From positions 3,223,586 through 3,287,585 of the forward strand of contig OZ025883.1 in the NCBI GenBank assembly GCA_964019415.1: a stretch of DNA of 64,000 nt, given 5' to 3'. A program made the translations under genes and the position numbers. Positions 34,022-46,692 of this stretch are shown here, piece after piece (position 1 is the stretch's first letter; every line of letters begins with the position of its first letter). Source of the DNA: Ianthella basta (Eukaryota; Porifera; Demospongiae; Verongiida; Ianthellidae). The notes beneath the pieces are model-generated. The model searched no databases. It saw only the letters and a program-made list of their open reading frames with translations, and had not been told where the DNA came from.

Positions 34022-36731
34022 ACAGACAAGTTACCCAGGAACATAAAAGACAACTGTTTGATTTTGTGCCAACTCAAATTATAAGAAATATGTAGTAGTG
34101 GTGTGTCACTCAGTAGCTATGAAATGAGCTCCATGCACTTTCATTTTCTTCATCATTTCTCATTATGCAAGTCTTTCATTGCTTGATGCTTTCTGAAAGA
34201 ATATTCCAGCTTGTTGCAGCTGCACTGCTTACACCACTTGCATCATTCTTTCTAATCTTCAATTATTCTGTTGCATGAGAATGACCTGCAAAGTGGACTA
34301 ATGAATTCCAGAACTGCTAATTTGTTATATTATATGTCAATATTATATGTCAATATGTCATTCGCAAAGAAGATATCTTGAAGGGGCAAAAAAGCTTCGG
34401 AACATCAAGAGCCAATGTACCATGTAAGTACCATGTTATTGTACTGAAATGTCTTTAATAGAAGTATGATTGGAAGCTTAAGCTCAGTTCAGTGCATACA
34501 CATCATCCAGACACTGCACTCATTAAATGAAGCGTAGTGAGTATACAATATGTCCAAATGGTGTGTGCTATATGCGTGTTGTGCCTGTATCATGTACATT
34601 ATAATTATGATCATTAGTTTTGTTGTGTGTACATTATTGTATTGCAAGATGTAATTATGTGATTATAATAGTGTGGCAATACTTGCATGCTTGTTTTCCT
34701 TCTAAGAGCCCTACAGCACTCGTAATCTCAGCCCTGCATGCCGTAGTCATACCAATTTAACCTTACTATAGATGTCACAAAATTGCTTTTAAGTATGGAC
34801 TGTTACAAATGTAGGACACACGCCCACACCTAACCACATCAATCACAGCTATAGCTTGGCTGCTACTGGCCAGACTGTACAAGATGGCCAGTGTGTCCTC
34901 GTCTGACCCAGGACGCAAGCACACTTTGGACAGGAGCACCGACTTCATGGGAGACATGGCTAGCAAGCCAAACAGGAGCCGAATAACTGCTTCATGCACC
35001 CAATACAAGCATGAGGTCAACAACTATCAATTATGCATGCGCACGTACACATGGTATACATGTATAACCAACCATGCATAAACATATATAAGGTGACAGA
35101 ATACAGTCATGTGAGACAAATGTGAGCAATAGCACGTGATCAATAATACACATTTACAAAACCACAAGTCATGCATGTACACTACATCCAGCTAGTATAG
35201 TGTAAATGGGTGGGTGGAAATAATGGGGTGGGTCCATATCCCAAAGTATGGATGGGGTTTGTGAATAGGCGGCAACATTGTGGTATACAACAAAGTCCTG
35301 GTAGGGGGAAGGTTCAGTTAGGTAGTTGACGTAAAGTGAGTGTTGCAGTGAGTAAATGGAGAAGTAAAGATAAGGTGGGGACTGTGAGAATAGACACTTG
35401 TGCATAGTCTGGGCCATGTGGAACTTTCTCCTCGATGTGAGAGTCATTGCTTCAAGTTCCTTACGTGCAGCAGAAGCAGAATGGTTGCAATGTCTGCAAA
35501 GGACACAATTACAAACCAAAGCTCAGCAGCATTTTCAGATGATAAGCATCCTCCTTTACACAACCAGACCAAACAGTATCACAGGAATCAAAAGAAGGTA
35601 GAGTATAGACAGTGTGAAAGCTATCCTCAGCTGCTGTATGCTAAGGACAAGAAGGCCAAGGGAAGCGGTAGTTTTATGTTCATAGCTTCTGCCTTTGACC
35701 AAGAGTCAGTGACAGATAATAGCTTCAAAGACAAGTCAGAAATGTATAGAATGTAAGAATGCTCATTGAATCATGCTTTGAAGACTGCATAGTATGTTGT
35801 ATGGCTGTACTGGCATGCATGGAGTGAATTTATGATTTCTGTCTGTCTATATAAGGCAGTTGCAATCGTGAAACCATAATGCAGTATTGTACCAGAGTGT
35901 CTGATGCTAATATTTGATATGCATTATATTCTTGATCTTGGGTTGGTGTACAGATATGAGCCACTCTCAGATGAAAGTGTGGTGCCAACATTGCCATCAT
36001 GGCACATTACATGTTAACGATTCACGGTAATGTGTACAGTGGTAGGTGTATAGAGGCTATACACTGGTCTGTTCTATTTACAACCAAGGCAAGCATCAGA
36101 AACTAAATACGTACCTTCTTTGCTTTTAAAGTGAATTTGTTCAACAGTAACATGTGAAGGTGTGTACTGTGTTACACAGTATGTTTGAAAGGGTTTCCTG
36201 GCTGTTTAATGCTCCAAATAGACTAAACACTACATTAATCTTGTACGCTTGCACTGTCGCAATCAGTGAAATGTGCCTCTGAAAAGAGTTATTCTTGTCA
36301 TGATCTACCTGCAAAACACAAATGTACAAGTACTGGTTGAAACACGTATATGGCCCTAACATAAAATTATAATGACTGTGTCACAGCCTTCCATATGCAT
36401 AACATTATATACTGTATACAAGCAAGTTTGGTTTGGTTAAAACTGAATTAATTTATAAGTTTAACATATGTACGTATTACTTGGTATGTTTCACTGGTGC
36501 AGTGGGTTGCAGTGTACAGTGATGGGGGATGAGCTGCCGGTGACATGAGCCTTGTACTCCAAGTGTGTGCACATGCAGAGCCATAGCACTGAAGCTCTGT
36601 TGTGTATCCTGGTATATACAAGTAATGGGTCCTGTGTTCTGGGATTAATGGGTGATTTTGTAGGGAATTTTAGTAACCCTACTGTTTGTTTAATCATGTT
36701 ACCCATGGTAGCATGGTAGTGATGTTATAGT

Positions 36732-36776
<45 letters not shown>

Positions 36777-36984
36777 CGTGTGGGTGGTATGTGCGGGTGG
36801 AAAGCATGCAGAGAGGAGGGGAAGGAGAGTATTGCACTTGTGTCCAGAAATCACTGTAGCTAAAATTCAGGTGCTGAGCAGTGCATTAGGTCTGAAAATG
36901 CTATGAATGATGTTATATTGTATAACTAAACAACAGCATACTGATGAGTTGTTTGTGCTGATATTATTTTATCTTTTAACAGAG
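34022..36984. other. 3-kb intergenic region with unassigned open frames
   Basis: Between the receptor and the convergent MATE gene. Open frames at 35023-34775 (-), 35519-35169 (-) and 35491-35756 (+) have plausible composition but match no family I recognise, and I cannot link them by consistent splice sites. They might be exons of an unrecognised gene. A (TG)n run occupies about 36730-36772. I see nothing else. Confidence 0.35.
36730..36772. repeat. (TG)n microsatellite
   Basis: A nearly uninterrupted TG run of about 43 bp, followed by GCGTGCGTG. Confidence 0.95.
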
Positions 36985-39900
36985 CTAGAAATGAAAGTTC
37001 ATACTTGACTTTGGTGTAAAAGTAGGTGTAGGTTCTAGCAAGTGGCTAGAAATGGCCTGTGTCCCAGTGGAGCTAGGGCAGAGGGGAACACTTGTGGACA
37101 TGGTTTGGAACAGTTCGCTTTGGAGCCTGTCAACAGGGAGACACTCAGAGTAGTTGCTGATAATGGTTGTGTTGCAGGGTGTTGGTTGATAGACAAGAAT
37201 CTGGCTTATAACCACAGCTCCAATGCACAGGATGATGACAGGGGCTGCTGTGAGAATTCGCACGATGACTATCTTCCATTTAATCATTGCCTTATTGTTG
37301 TTTTTGTCCACTGTATTACCATCAATGGAGGAACATTCACACTTTGTCTCACTAGCAGAACATTGAGGGCATTTCTCCTTTGCAACAATTAGATTCTTTA
37401 TGGTATTTTGTTCAGGAGTTGCAGCGTTGCTTGCATCAGGAGTGTCTACATTATTACTGGAGGATGTTTCTTTGGCAGCTTCTGCAGTCTTGCCAGTGTT
37501 GGACTCATGTTTTTGGCTGTTCCCTTCTTTGTTATACAGGCTAGCTGTTTTCTGTGCCACTTCAGACCTCTTCTTCCAATTCATTGTTGCCACGACTGCA
37601 ACATAAGAACAAAGCAGGAGGAAGCCACCTGTGGCCTGTCCTATACAACTGCCCAGGGCTCCTAGCTGCACTGCTAGGGTAAGTGATATTCCCAATGGAG
37701 CTCCAACGACCCAGTACCACAGGACGTGAAGAACAGCTCCCACATGCTGCCAGCCACATCCAATGACGATACCAGCCAGGAAGCTGTGCAGGGCATCACA
37801 AAAGATGCATGCTGCCACAACGTAGAAATGGACATTGATGGCATTGAGAATGGTTGGTTCTGATGTGAATATCATGGGAATGTAGTCCTTCAGTGCAAGG
37901 GTTACAACCTCAATGGATACCACCCAAGTGAGAGTAATGCATAGCCCCACAATCAAGGCTCGCTTAGCTCCCTTTGGGTTCCCTACAAGTGGTAAGGACA
38001 AAGTGGAATAGTTACAGCAAAATTGTAAGAGTAAATGCACCAGAACTATGCATGTATACACATTGGATCAAATTACAGAAACCCAATCAATTATCTACAT
38101 ATAGGGTTTCACAAATCTGCTAGATGGGAGGATATATTGCAGTATGTAAAATCTGTAATAGAGTTCCATAACTTGCCAAATATTCATATAATTAAGAAAT
38201 ATTAATTCTTCATTGAGAACAACTTTAGTCTGGTGCTGCCTGGCCTCTCTCCACAAAGGGAATAGTCAGATACAGCTGCCAACATTGACTTGTCCCTCTG
38301 GAGTGCAATTATTGCACCACCAAAGCAATTACTGTGGCAGAGTTGCTTCTTGTGTGATTTGTAGTTCACATACATACGTAGTTGGAAGGGACCGAAATCT
38401 GCAAAGCTCCATTCGTGGACAATTGTGAGTATGCAAGACAATCCTGCAGAAGAACTAAACCAATCTTGCAGTATTATAACCACTTTGCATGACAATACTA
38501 GAGCATGCTGAGCTTTTCACTAAAACTATCAATTTAGCAAACATCAGCTGGCATCACTTAGGTCAGCCACCAAGATCAACATTGCTCATGTAAACAAGGC
38601 AACAGTGTGAGGCCTTTGAGGCTGCAGCCATCTAGCAGCCATCAAAGAGGATGAAGAGACCAAAACAAAGACCAACGTTGAGTTTTCCGGTTGCATTAGA
38701 GTAAACATGAGGCCCACCTTTGAGCACCAAAATGGCAATGTACCATTTCCCATTTCCTGTATATTTCCCATTTCCGTATTCTCCATTCCTACTATTAGTA
38801 GTACATGGAACTACCTGACACTTTCCCCCTTGTGGGTGGGGTCAAGTGGTGCCCAATAAGGCACCCAGTGTATTCCAATAACCAAATTCATTGCACAGTA
38901 CGTAAGCAGGTGTCTAAACTCACTGCGTTCAAAGGCACTTACATGTAAACGGTAAACAGCCAAAATTCAGTCTAGTTAACATGCACCTAGCTAAGAGATT
39001 AACAAGTATGCATTCAGTGTGTGCATCCCATGACCTTAATACACACCTGCTCCCAATTCAGTTCCGACACGAAAGGTAGCAGTAAGTTGTAGTGCATAAG
39101 CCATGACAAGCAGTTGAAACGCGTAGCTGAACAGGACTGTATAGATGCTCTGCTGCAGACTACCAGTGAGACCAACCACCAGCATCCCCACCTGATAACT
39201 ACCTGTCTCAGCAATTGTTAAAATCAGCCCTGGGATACTGTATCTAGTGTACTGCCCCCAGTCATTCAGGCACTCCCAACTCCATCCACACCAGGTCTTT
39301 TTGTGTAGCTTGCGTATCCAGATAATCCCCAGGAGGGCAGCCAGTCCTGCATACTGTGCAATACCCAGTGCAATCCCAGCCCCCAAGATGCCGAGGTCTG
39401 CCACAAACATGAGCAGGTAGTGGGCCAGTACGTTGACAACCATGGCAGCAGCCTCAGTGATGATGAATGGGTACACAATGCCCTGAGCTTGGAGGTACTT
39501 TTGCAGTAGGTAGTAGAAGAGAATGGCAGGCAGGGCAAAGGCAAAACCATGGATGTATGTCACAGCATATCTAACTGCACAGGGTGGCTGGTGCAGCAAG
39601 TTGAGTACACTCTCTAAGTTGGCCCATATACCGAGCACCACCAATAGCCCCAGGGCATGGATGAGGATGCCTCGCTGCAGGTACACACCGACCTTTTTGT
39701 AATTGCCTGCCCCATAAGCCTGTGAGACCAGTGTGTCCATGGCCGTTCCCATGCCAATCATGACCATAGAACATGTGAGACTTGTAATGGTGTTGGCCAG
39801 TCCAGCACCTTCCAGGACCAGTGCGGTGTCCTTTGGATAATGCCCACAGAATGACGTGGATACGATTGACAGTGATTGACGTAGAGTATACGCCAATAGA

Positions 39901-40019
39901 ATGGGAATGAAGAGTTTCACATTGGCCCAGAGCTCTTGGATAAACCAGAACTTCAGTAGAGTTGAGAACTGCCGTGGCATGGCCATATTGGGAGAAGTGA
40001 TTAGACTCTTCTCTTGCAT
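36985..40019 (-). CDS. Multidrug and toxin extrusion (MATE/SLC47-type) transporter
   Basis: A membrane antiporter that exports organic cations in exchange for protons in animals. Two exons in transcript order, 40019-39047 and 37982-36985, join in phase to give 656 aa. Family motifs: ELWANVKLFIPILLAYTLRQ at the start of TM1, GMGTAMDTLVSQAYGAGNY (TM2-3 loop), QKYLQAQGIVYPFI, and ELGAGNPKGAKRA across the splice junction, the hallmark of MATE helices 7-8. About twelve hydrophobic segments precede a hydrophilic stretch with a CPQC..CEC cluster and a further hydrophobic helix (ILTAAPVIILCIGAVVI) near the C-terminus. Human SLC47A1 is 570 aa, so the C-terminal region is longer than usual. Confidence 0.93.
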
Positions 40020-40591
40020 TCATTAATAGCAAGCACTGGTGCCTGGCACAATCGGCTAGCATGTTGCCCGCAAGTGTGGCTATAGCTAGCAATATGAATC
40101 AGAATTGTTACTGAGCTGTTAAAGCAAGGCAAGAAATCATGAGCCTGGTCTTCTTAATTTGTATAATTATATAAAGAAAGAATTAAATTTTCTACAAAAA
40201 CTACTAAAAACGTAGGGCTGGCATAAGAAGTACAGGAACAAGGAAATTCTCCCAGAGTTTCTTGAGCTGACTCCCCTTGAGCTGACTGCTGGTTGTTTCA
40301 TCTTACTAGCTATAATGAAACTAGGCCGATTTATTGTCATCACTGATCTTCGAAGCCAACCAAAGGATTTGGAGCAAACGCGATCAAACTGTCAAAGTGC
40401 CAGAGGGTGTCCACGGCGGCGGTTTTCTGTGATACCTAGCTTGCAAAATGCAGGTTTTGTGCCGGCTCACCACAAGTTGTGTGATGCCGTCTTTGTTGTA
40501 CGGAGGAAAACAAACTAGATTACGGAATCAGTTGCTACTAAACTCTTCCCTGGGAAAATGGTGCCACGGCTTCTTTGTTGCCGATACCACC
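40020..40591. other. Intergenic, upstream of the MATE gene
   Basis: This stretch should include the MATE promoter. A 67-codon open frame at 40315-40518 shows no family resemblance. Nothing else is seen. Confidence 0.35.
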
Positions 40592-41162
40592 ACACAGTAC
40601 AAGTTGCAAAATGTGTCTCCAGTATATGTGCAAGTGCTACAAGGACAACAACCACCAGTGCAGCCACCACAACCACTGCCACCACCATGCACCACCATGC
40701 AGTCCAAGTTACAATCGCATATGTGGCATTGCTGGAAGGCCACCACCACCAGTGCATGTTGCTGATGGTACCCACCATAAGTTCCAGTAGAGTATTTGGC
40801 TTGTTGGCCGCAGCAGCCAACCACACCACAAGTTACAGGGGTGAAGGACTAAAGGTGCACATATATAGATTGTTTGCAAATTGCAGAGGGCCAGGACCAG
40901 CATGGGCTCCACTGGAGAGCATTATGTGGCAAGCAATCGGGTACAAGTTACAGCCCAAATACTCACTTGAAATTATGGTGGGTACCATCAGCAACATGCA
41001 CTGGTGGTGGTGGCCTTCCAGCAATGCCGCATATACTGGCTACAGTGATTGTAACTTGGACTGTATGGTGGTGGCAGTGGTGCTGGTGGCTGTACTGGTG
41101 GGTGTTGTCCCTGTAGCACTGGCACATATACTGGAGACACATTTTGTAACTTGTACTGTGTG
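40592..41162. repeat. Large inverted duplication (arms ~195 bp) of Pro/His-coding sequence
   Basis: The left arm 40592-40787 and right arm 40968-41162 are reverse complements with about 85% identity by eye; both contain CCAGTATATGTGC, CACCACCACCAGTGCATGTT and CTGATGGTACCCACCAT words. The spacer is about 180 bp. The arms are rich in CCACCA and stay open in several frames because of composition. Confidence 0.8.
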
Positions 41163-41339
41163 GTGGTGGTGAAGGTGGTGGTGGTGGCGGTGGTGGTGGT
41201 TGCCTTCCAACAATGAGTGCAACTACACTATATGCACTGGTGATTACCCTGTGTAAGTTATACCAGGGGTGTTCTATCACAAATACTGGCTACACAGATC
41301 CAGATTGTAACCTGAACTGTGTGGTGGATGGGATAGTGG

Positions 41340-41900
41340 TGGCCGGTAGTAGTGGTGGTGTTTGCCACTTCCAGCAATGAGTGCAACTATACTACATGCA
41401 CTGGTGGCAGTTACCCTGCGGAACTTGTACTGGTGGTGTTTTTCCTAGCATGTTCTGCCACATATACTAGCTACAGCAATAGTCACTTGGACGGTATCGT
41501 GGTGCATGGTGGTGGCAGTGGTGCTGGTGGTAGAAGTGGTGGTGGTGGTTGCACTGGTGGGTGTTGTCCCTTGTAGCACTGGCACATACGCTGGAGCTGC
41601 ATTTTGTAACTTGTACTGTGTGGTGGTAGTGGTGGTGGCGGTGGTGGTTGTGGTGGCCAATGGTAGTAATGGTGTGTGGATGTCTTGGTGGTGGTGGTTG
41701 CTCTGGTGGGTGTTGTCCTTGTAACACTGGCACATACGCTGGAGCTGCATTCTGTAACTTGTACTGTGTGGTGGTAGTGGTGGTAGCGGTGGTGGTTGTG
41801 GTAGCCAGTGGTAGTACTGGTGTATGGATGTCTTGGTGGTGGTGGTGGTGGTAGTTGTGCTGGTGGTGGCCAGTGCTGGTGGTGGAGGTGGTAGTGGAGC
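41340..41900 (-). repeat. Minisatellite-like array of the same Pro/Thr/His-coding unit
   Basis: At least two further units with CAAGTTACAAAATGCAGCTC followed by GCGTATGTGCCAGTG lie on the minus strand, separated by (CCACCA)n-type tracts. Overlapping frames of up to 167 codons read as low-complexity Pro, Thr or His. I do not claim a protein. Confidence 0.7.
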
Positions 41901-42395
41901 TGGTAGGGGCAGATAAAGTCAGGCAAAAAAGAGGGGGAATGGATGAAGTAGGAATTGGACCCTGCACCATAGGGATTGTCAGGCAACTGTGCTAAGGGCT
42001 GGGCTACTGCATAGGTGTTGATTCCTGCTAATTGGTGCTGATTGGTGCTATAATTAGATTACCCCATTTATTGCGACCATCTTGAGGTACATTATGCAAT
42101 CATGCCCATGCCATGGGTCAGCTGGACCACCTGGGCACAGCTGCCACAGTTCGTGACTGTATGCATCGGTGTTGTTTGGAATACTACACATGACTATGTC
42201 TTAATATAAATGCACAGTACATGACATATCTAAAAGATAAAGAAAGGATTGCAGTTTGGTTGGGTGCAATCTCCTTCAGTTTTCAACTATAATATTTACC
42301 AAAACTGGATGAGTATATCACAGCAATCTAGGTGTTTCATTGGATGAGTATATCACAGCAGGTGGCTAGCACCATAAGAAAATATACTTTGCAAG

Positions 42396-42586
42396 GAAAG
42401 GGTTGGTTCTCTAATACCAGCTTCACAACAGGGTTGAAAACCTTGCCGACGTTTCGACCAGATGCTCTGGTCTTCTTCAGGGCGAAGATGCGATCTTCGC
42501 CCTGAAGAAGACCAGAGCATCTGGTCGAAACGTCGGCAAGGTTTTCAACCCTGTTGTGAAGCTGGTATTAGAGAACCAACCCTTTC
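42396..42586. repeat. Perfect 94-bp palindrome (3-bp centre)
   Basis: The arms 42396-42489 and 42493-42586 are exact reverse complements. The right arm contains CTGAAGAAGACCAG, CATCTGGTCGAAACGTCGG and ends CCAACCCTTTC. One arm is identical to part of 25372-25514. The flank after the right arm (CTGATGCCTGAGCCAGCTGA) recurs at 60.1 kb. Confidence 0.95.
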
Positions 42587-42905
42587 TGATGCCTGAGCCA
42601 GCTGAGAAGCCCTCACTTCATACTTTGCAAGGAGTTTTATTGAGCAAGTCTATGAAATGTAAATGGGCTTGTACAGTTTCTATTGGTTAACTGTGGGCTG
42701 AGAACCCACCCAAGGGGCAGGTTTATTCAGCTAGTTGGAATAAGCAATGGTTATATATATTGAAGTGTGGTATGTAATAAAATAGCTCTGTTCTGAGCTG
42801 AGATCTGCATAGCCAAGTCACTTTACAGAAAGTGGCCTGGCTACACAAGACTAAGGGTTTGTAGTGCCCGACAGTGAGTGACTTCCAAATAAATGTGGAA
42901 ACTTT

Positions 42906-43075
42906 ATACAATGGGGGTGGTGGGATGGAGTCCTATTGATGGCATCCAGTGATACCGAACAATTAGGGCAAAACAGCTGCCTGTGGCTCTTCCATCCTTT
43001 TAGGATGAATTAGCAGAGGAGGGTGATCACTGTATGGTTGTCATCAAATGGGGCTCTGCCCCCCAGTCTCATAAA
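42906..43075 (+). mobile_element. Diverged copy of the hammerhead-bearing element at 59679-60061
   Basis: ATTAGGGCAAAACAGCTG then CCTGTGGCTCTTCCATCC and TTTTAGGATGAATTAGCAG follow the minus strand of 59777-59872 base for base with scattered changes. GTGATCACTG and GCCCCCCAGTCTC then match the adjoining part of that element. The catalytic words are lost: CTGATGAG reads CAGTGATA and GAAA reads AAAA, so this copy should be inactive. Confidence 0.75.
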
Positions 43076-43641
43076 ACAACAATACCAGTGTAGCTAGAAG
43101 GCTGGTTTGCATGAAATTATGTGACTGTACTTCTTTTCAACCTAGCCCGGCCTGTCCATAGCAATGGCCAACTGAAATGAGCTGACCTTCAGTCTACTGT
43201 ACATACTGTACATGACTTTGATGAAACAGCCATTCTCTGGATCACATGCCAGAGAAAGCAGTGCATGATAATCAACGACATTACATGCCCATTCATTGGG
43301 AGCTATAGCATTAATAATATGCACATCTCGGTCCTGGCATATGTCACAGTTTACTCCAGATCTATAATAAAGATGGCTAGCAAGGATCATGTCATCTTAT
43401 TCTATTGCCCTCACATAGCACTCATGGTTTTCAAACCGGCACTTGAATTGACAAAGCATTTTTCTCACCTCTGAAGTAATTCTGGCAAAATAGAATGTAA
43501 CAAGAATCATACAAGGCAATGGGTTATACAGCAAAGTCCAAGGCCAATGAGAAAGGCAGCATTACCTTAATCTCTTTCCGGTAAACTCTATTCAATCACA
43601 AGTTGCATTTGAGGAGAGAAATAAAGATAGCTTCTATCCTA

Positions 43642-46600
43642 TATTGACACGTGAGAGAAAATGGCGGCAGATTAGCCTTCGCGTCGGGCTCCTTGTCTAC
43701 GATTTGACAACCCACCGAAGCACCAATGATGGTATCGCCAACTGAGGAGGCAAGTAATATCTATAGAATAGGTACCTGGAACGTTAGAACATTAAGATCG
43801 AGAGAAGAAGAAGTGGTTCGGGAAATGGCGCGTTACAACATCGATGTCCTCGGTCTCAGTGAAACTAAAGCGAGAGGAAATGGCATGACAGAAATAGATG
43901 GAGCGAGGTATGTCTACGCTGGAGTGACAGAAGGGCGAGAGAAGTGCGGTGTGGGGATAATCGTAGCAGAGCGCTTGGCGGACTGCGTCAGAAGCTGGAG
44001 GTGCGTAAGTGAAAGGTGCGTAATGATTAGGCTACGGGTCGCGGGAGTGTGGATGACGCTCGTGCAGGTGTATGCCCCAACGGATGACAGGGACAACGAA
44101 AACAAAGATGGGTTCTATGCACAACTTCAGGAAGTGGTAGATAGAGTACCTAGAGGGGACAAGGTGGTAGTACTGGGAGATTTTAATGCAAGGGTCGGCA
44201 ATGATGTGGAAGAATGGATTGGTGTGATTGGGAAGCATGGTGAAAGGGTGAAGAATGATAGTGGAAGCAGGTTACTCAGGTTTAGTGCAGAAAATGAATT
44301 CAGCATAATGAATACCCACTTTGAGCACAAAGAAATTCATAAGTTCACCTGGAAGTGTCCAGGAAGACAACTTCGGTCCATCATAGACTACTTTTTAGTA
44401 AGATCAGATCTGAGAAAAGATGTGAATGATGTGAGAGTGGTACGCGGGGCTGAGATTGGTAGCGATCACCACCTGGTGCTGATGAAAGTGAGGGGTAGAA
44501 AGCAGACTAAGAAGACAGAAAAGAAGAGTCAGCTGAGAAGTGAGAGACTGCGAACTAAAGAGGGAAAGACGAAATATTGTGCAAAACTGAGCCAAAAAAT
44601 GAGGGAAGCAAAGTGTGTGAATGGGGATGATGTGGAAGCGGCATGGAATGAATTTAAGAGTGACGTTAAGGAGGTAGCTGAAGTAGTGTGTGGAAGAAAG
44701 AAAGTCAGAAAAGAGAAGAGGACTGCATGGTGGAGCAAGGAGGTTGAAGTGGCAGTGAAAAGCAAGAAGGAGGCATATAAGAGGTGGCTACAAGTGAAGA
44801 CTGAGGATGCAAAGGAAGTTTACCTGAAGGCCAAAAGGGCAGCAAGTCATACAGTGAGGAAAGCGAAAAATGAGGAATAAAAGAAAATTGGCGAGACATT
44901 GCAGGGAGATTTCCAACACAATCAGAGGAGGTTTTGGGCGAAGATAAGAGATAGGACAAAGGGTAGCAGTGAAGTGGGAAGAGTATGTGATGAAAGTGGA
45001 CAGGTGCTGTGTGAGGAGGAAGAGGTTAGGAATAGGTGGAAAGAGTACTTTGCATCACTGTTACAGGGTGAAGGAGTTCAACAGAATAAATGCAAAATTG
45101 CAAGCAGAGAAGAGGAACGAGTAGAGGGGACTAGACATGAAAGGATAAGTATGGAGGAAGTGTGCTCAAGCATCTTGAGACTGAAGAATAGGAAAGCACC
45201 TGGAGTATGTGGGGTCACTGGAGAAATGCTGAAAGCAGGTGGAGGGGTAGTGGTAGAGTGGCTGCACAAAATCATGGACCTGGCATGGAGGAGTGGGAGT
45301 GTCCCAATGGACTGGCGAAGGGCACTGATTGTCCCGATCCACAAGAAAGGAAGCAGAACCCAATGCGAGAATTACCGGGGCATCAGCTTGCTGAGTATAC
45401 CTGGCAAGGTGTATGCCAGTGTGTTGGAGAAGAGAATGAGGACAATCACCGAAGGGAAAGTGTTGGAAGAGCAGGGGGCATTCCGAAGAGGGAGGAGCTG
45501 TGTAGACCAGTTGTTTACTGTCAGGCAGTTAGGAGAGAAGATTATTGAAAAGAACAAGAGGATGCTGATGGTGTGCGTGGACTTAGAGAAAGCATGCATA
45601 CGACAGGGTAGACAGGGAGTTATTGTGGAGAGTGCTTAGGGCATATGAAGTGAATGGTGAGCTGATAAGAGCAGTGAGGTCACTATATGATGATGGTAAG
45701 GCATGTGTCAGGGTTCAAGGTCAGAAATCAGACTGGTTTGGAGTAGGACAAGGAGTGAGACAGGGATGCACTATGTCACCATGGCTATTTAACATCTTTA
45801 TGGACAACATTGTGAGGGAGGCAAAACAGAGGTTTGAAGGAGGAGTTGAGATGGAAACAGGCACAATACAGCTTCTCTTGTTTGCCGATGACCTAATGTT
45901 AGTGACAGAAAGAGATGAGGATGCAGAAAGAAATGTGAAGGTGCTGGATGAAGTGATGATGAAATGGAGAATGACAATCAATTGGGGAAAGACAAAGGTA
46001 ATGGTGGTGAAGAGAGGAGGAGGCACATGCAACATTACAGTAAATGGAGTGGAGATAGAAAAGGCGAAGACAATGAAGTATCTAGGAGCCATGTTAGATG
46101 AAGAGGGATCATGTGAAGCAGAGGTAGACCACAGAATAGGAGCAGCATCCAAAGTGATTGGAGCTATGAGAAAAGAGATAATTGATCGAAGAGAACTGAG
46201 CAAGGCAACAAAACTTAGAGTGATCAATGCCACGGTGATGCCAACTCTGTTGTATGCATGTGAGACCTGGACCCTGCTAGAGAGACACAAGAGCAGAATA
46301 CAAGCCCTTGAAATGAGATGCCTGAGGAGAGTGGAAGGAGTGACTATGTTGGGCAAAGTGAGGAATGTTGATATTAGATCAAGACTGGGACAGGTGGCAG
46401 TGGTATCAAGAGTAGAGAACAAGAAGACAGAATGGTTAAAGAAGATGGAAGAAATGACAGATGACAGGATGGTAAAGAAGGTGTATATGGAGAATGTGCC
46501 CGGAAAGCGACCGAGGGGAAGACCAAGGAAAAGATGGGCTGATGATCTGAAAGTAAATTGAACAGTTAATTATTGAACTATTTAGTACAGCATGATGTGA

Positions 46601-46692
46601 ACTATTTCTTGCACAGAACTGTTAGAAAATAATTCCAGCGACCTCCAGCATTGGAGATAAAGCTGTGTATGATTGATTGATTGATTGGTTGA
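43642..46692 (+). mobile_element. RTE-like LINE with 10-bp target-site duplication
   Basis: TTCTATCCTA at 43632-43641 and 46693-46702 encloses 3051 bp. The element ends in a (TGAT)n tail at about 46668-46692, as in RTE-type LINEs. Its 5' region before the reading frame is short. It appears nearly full length. Clade assignment rests on the TWNVRT endonuclease start, the [12 protein letters not shown]-terminus and the tail, not on a tree. Confidence 0.85.
43726..46561 (+). pseudogene. LINE endonuclease-reverse transcriptase ORF, two disabling changes
   Basis: The N-terminal apurinic endonuclease shows RIGTWNVRTLRS, LGLSETK, VYAPTDD, VLGDFNARVG, IIDYFLVRSD and SDHHLVL. The reverse transcriptase follows with RKAPGVCGVTGEM, IPIHKKGS, CENYRGISLLS, QEEQGAFRRGRS-like fingers, GVRQGCTMSPWLFNIF, LLFADDLML (catalytic DD) and MKYLGAMLD. 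The thumb/C-terminal part ends [18 protein letters not shown]. The frame is interrupted by one in-frame TAA (44878-44880) and by a 4-base insertion near 45594-45599, where the palm motif should read DLEKAYDRVD. Otherwise about 940 codons are intact, so the copy is young. Confidence 0.9.

Noticed and set aside
34775-35756. Possible extra gene on either strand
   Set aside because: Frames have plausible composition, but I recognise no domain and could not join them by in-phase splice sites.
40558-41172. 204-codon protein rich in Thr and His
   Set aside because: It crosses the centre of an inverted duplication and is low complexity; probably not a gene.
45721-46422. 233-codon frame on the minus strand
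   Set aside because: It is antisense to the LINE reverse transcriptase, whose motifs are clear on the plus strand.
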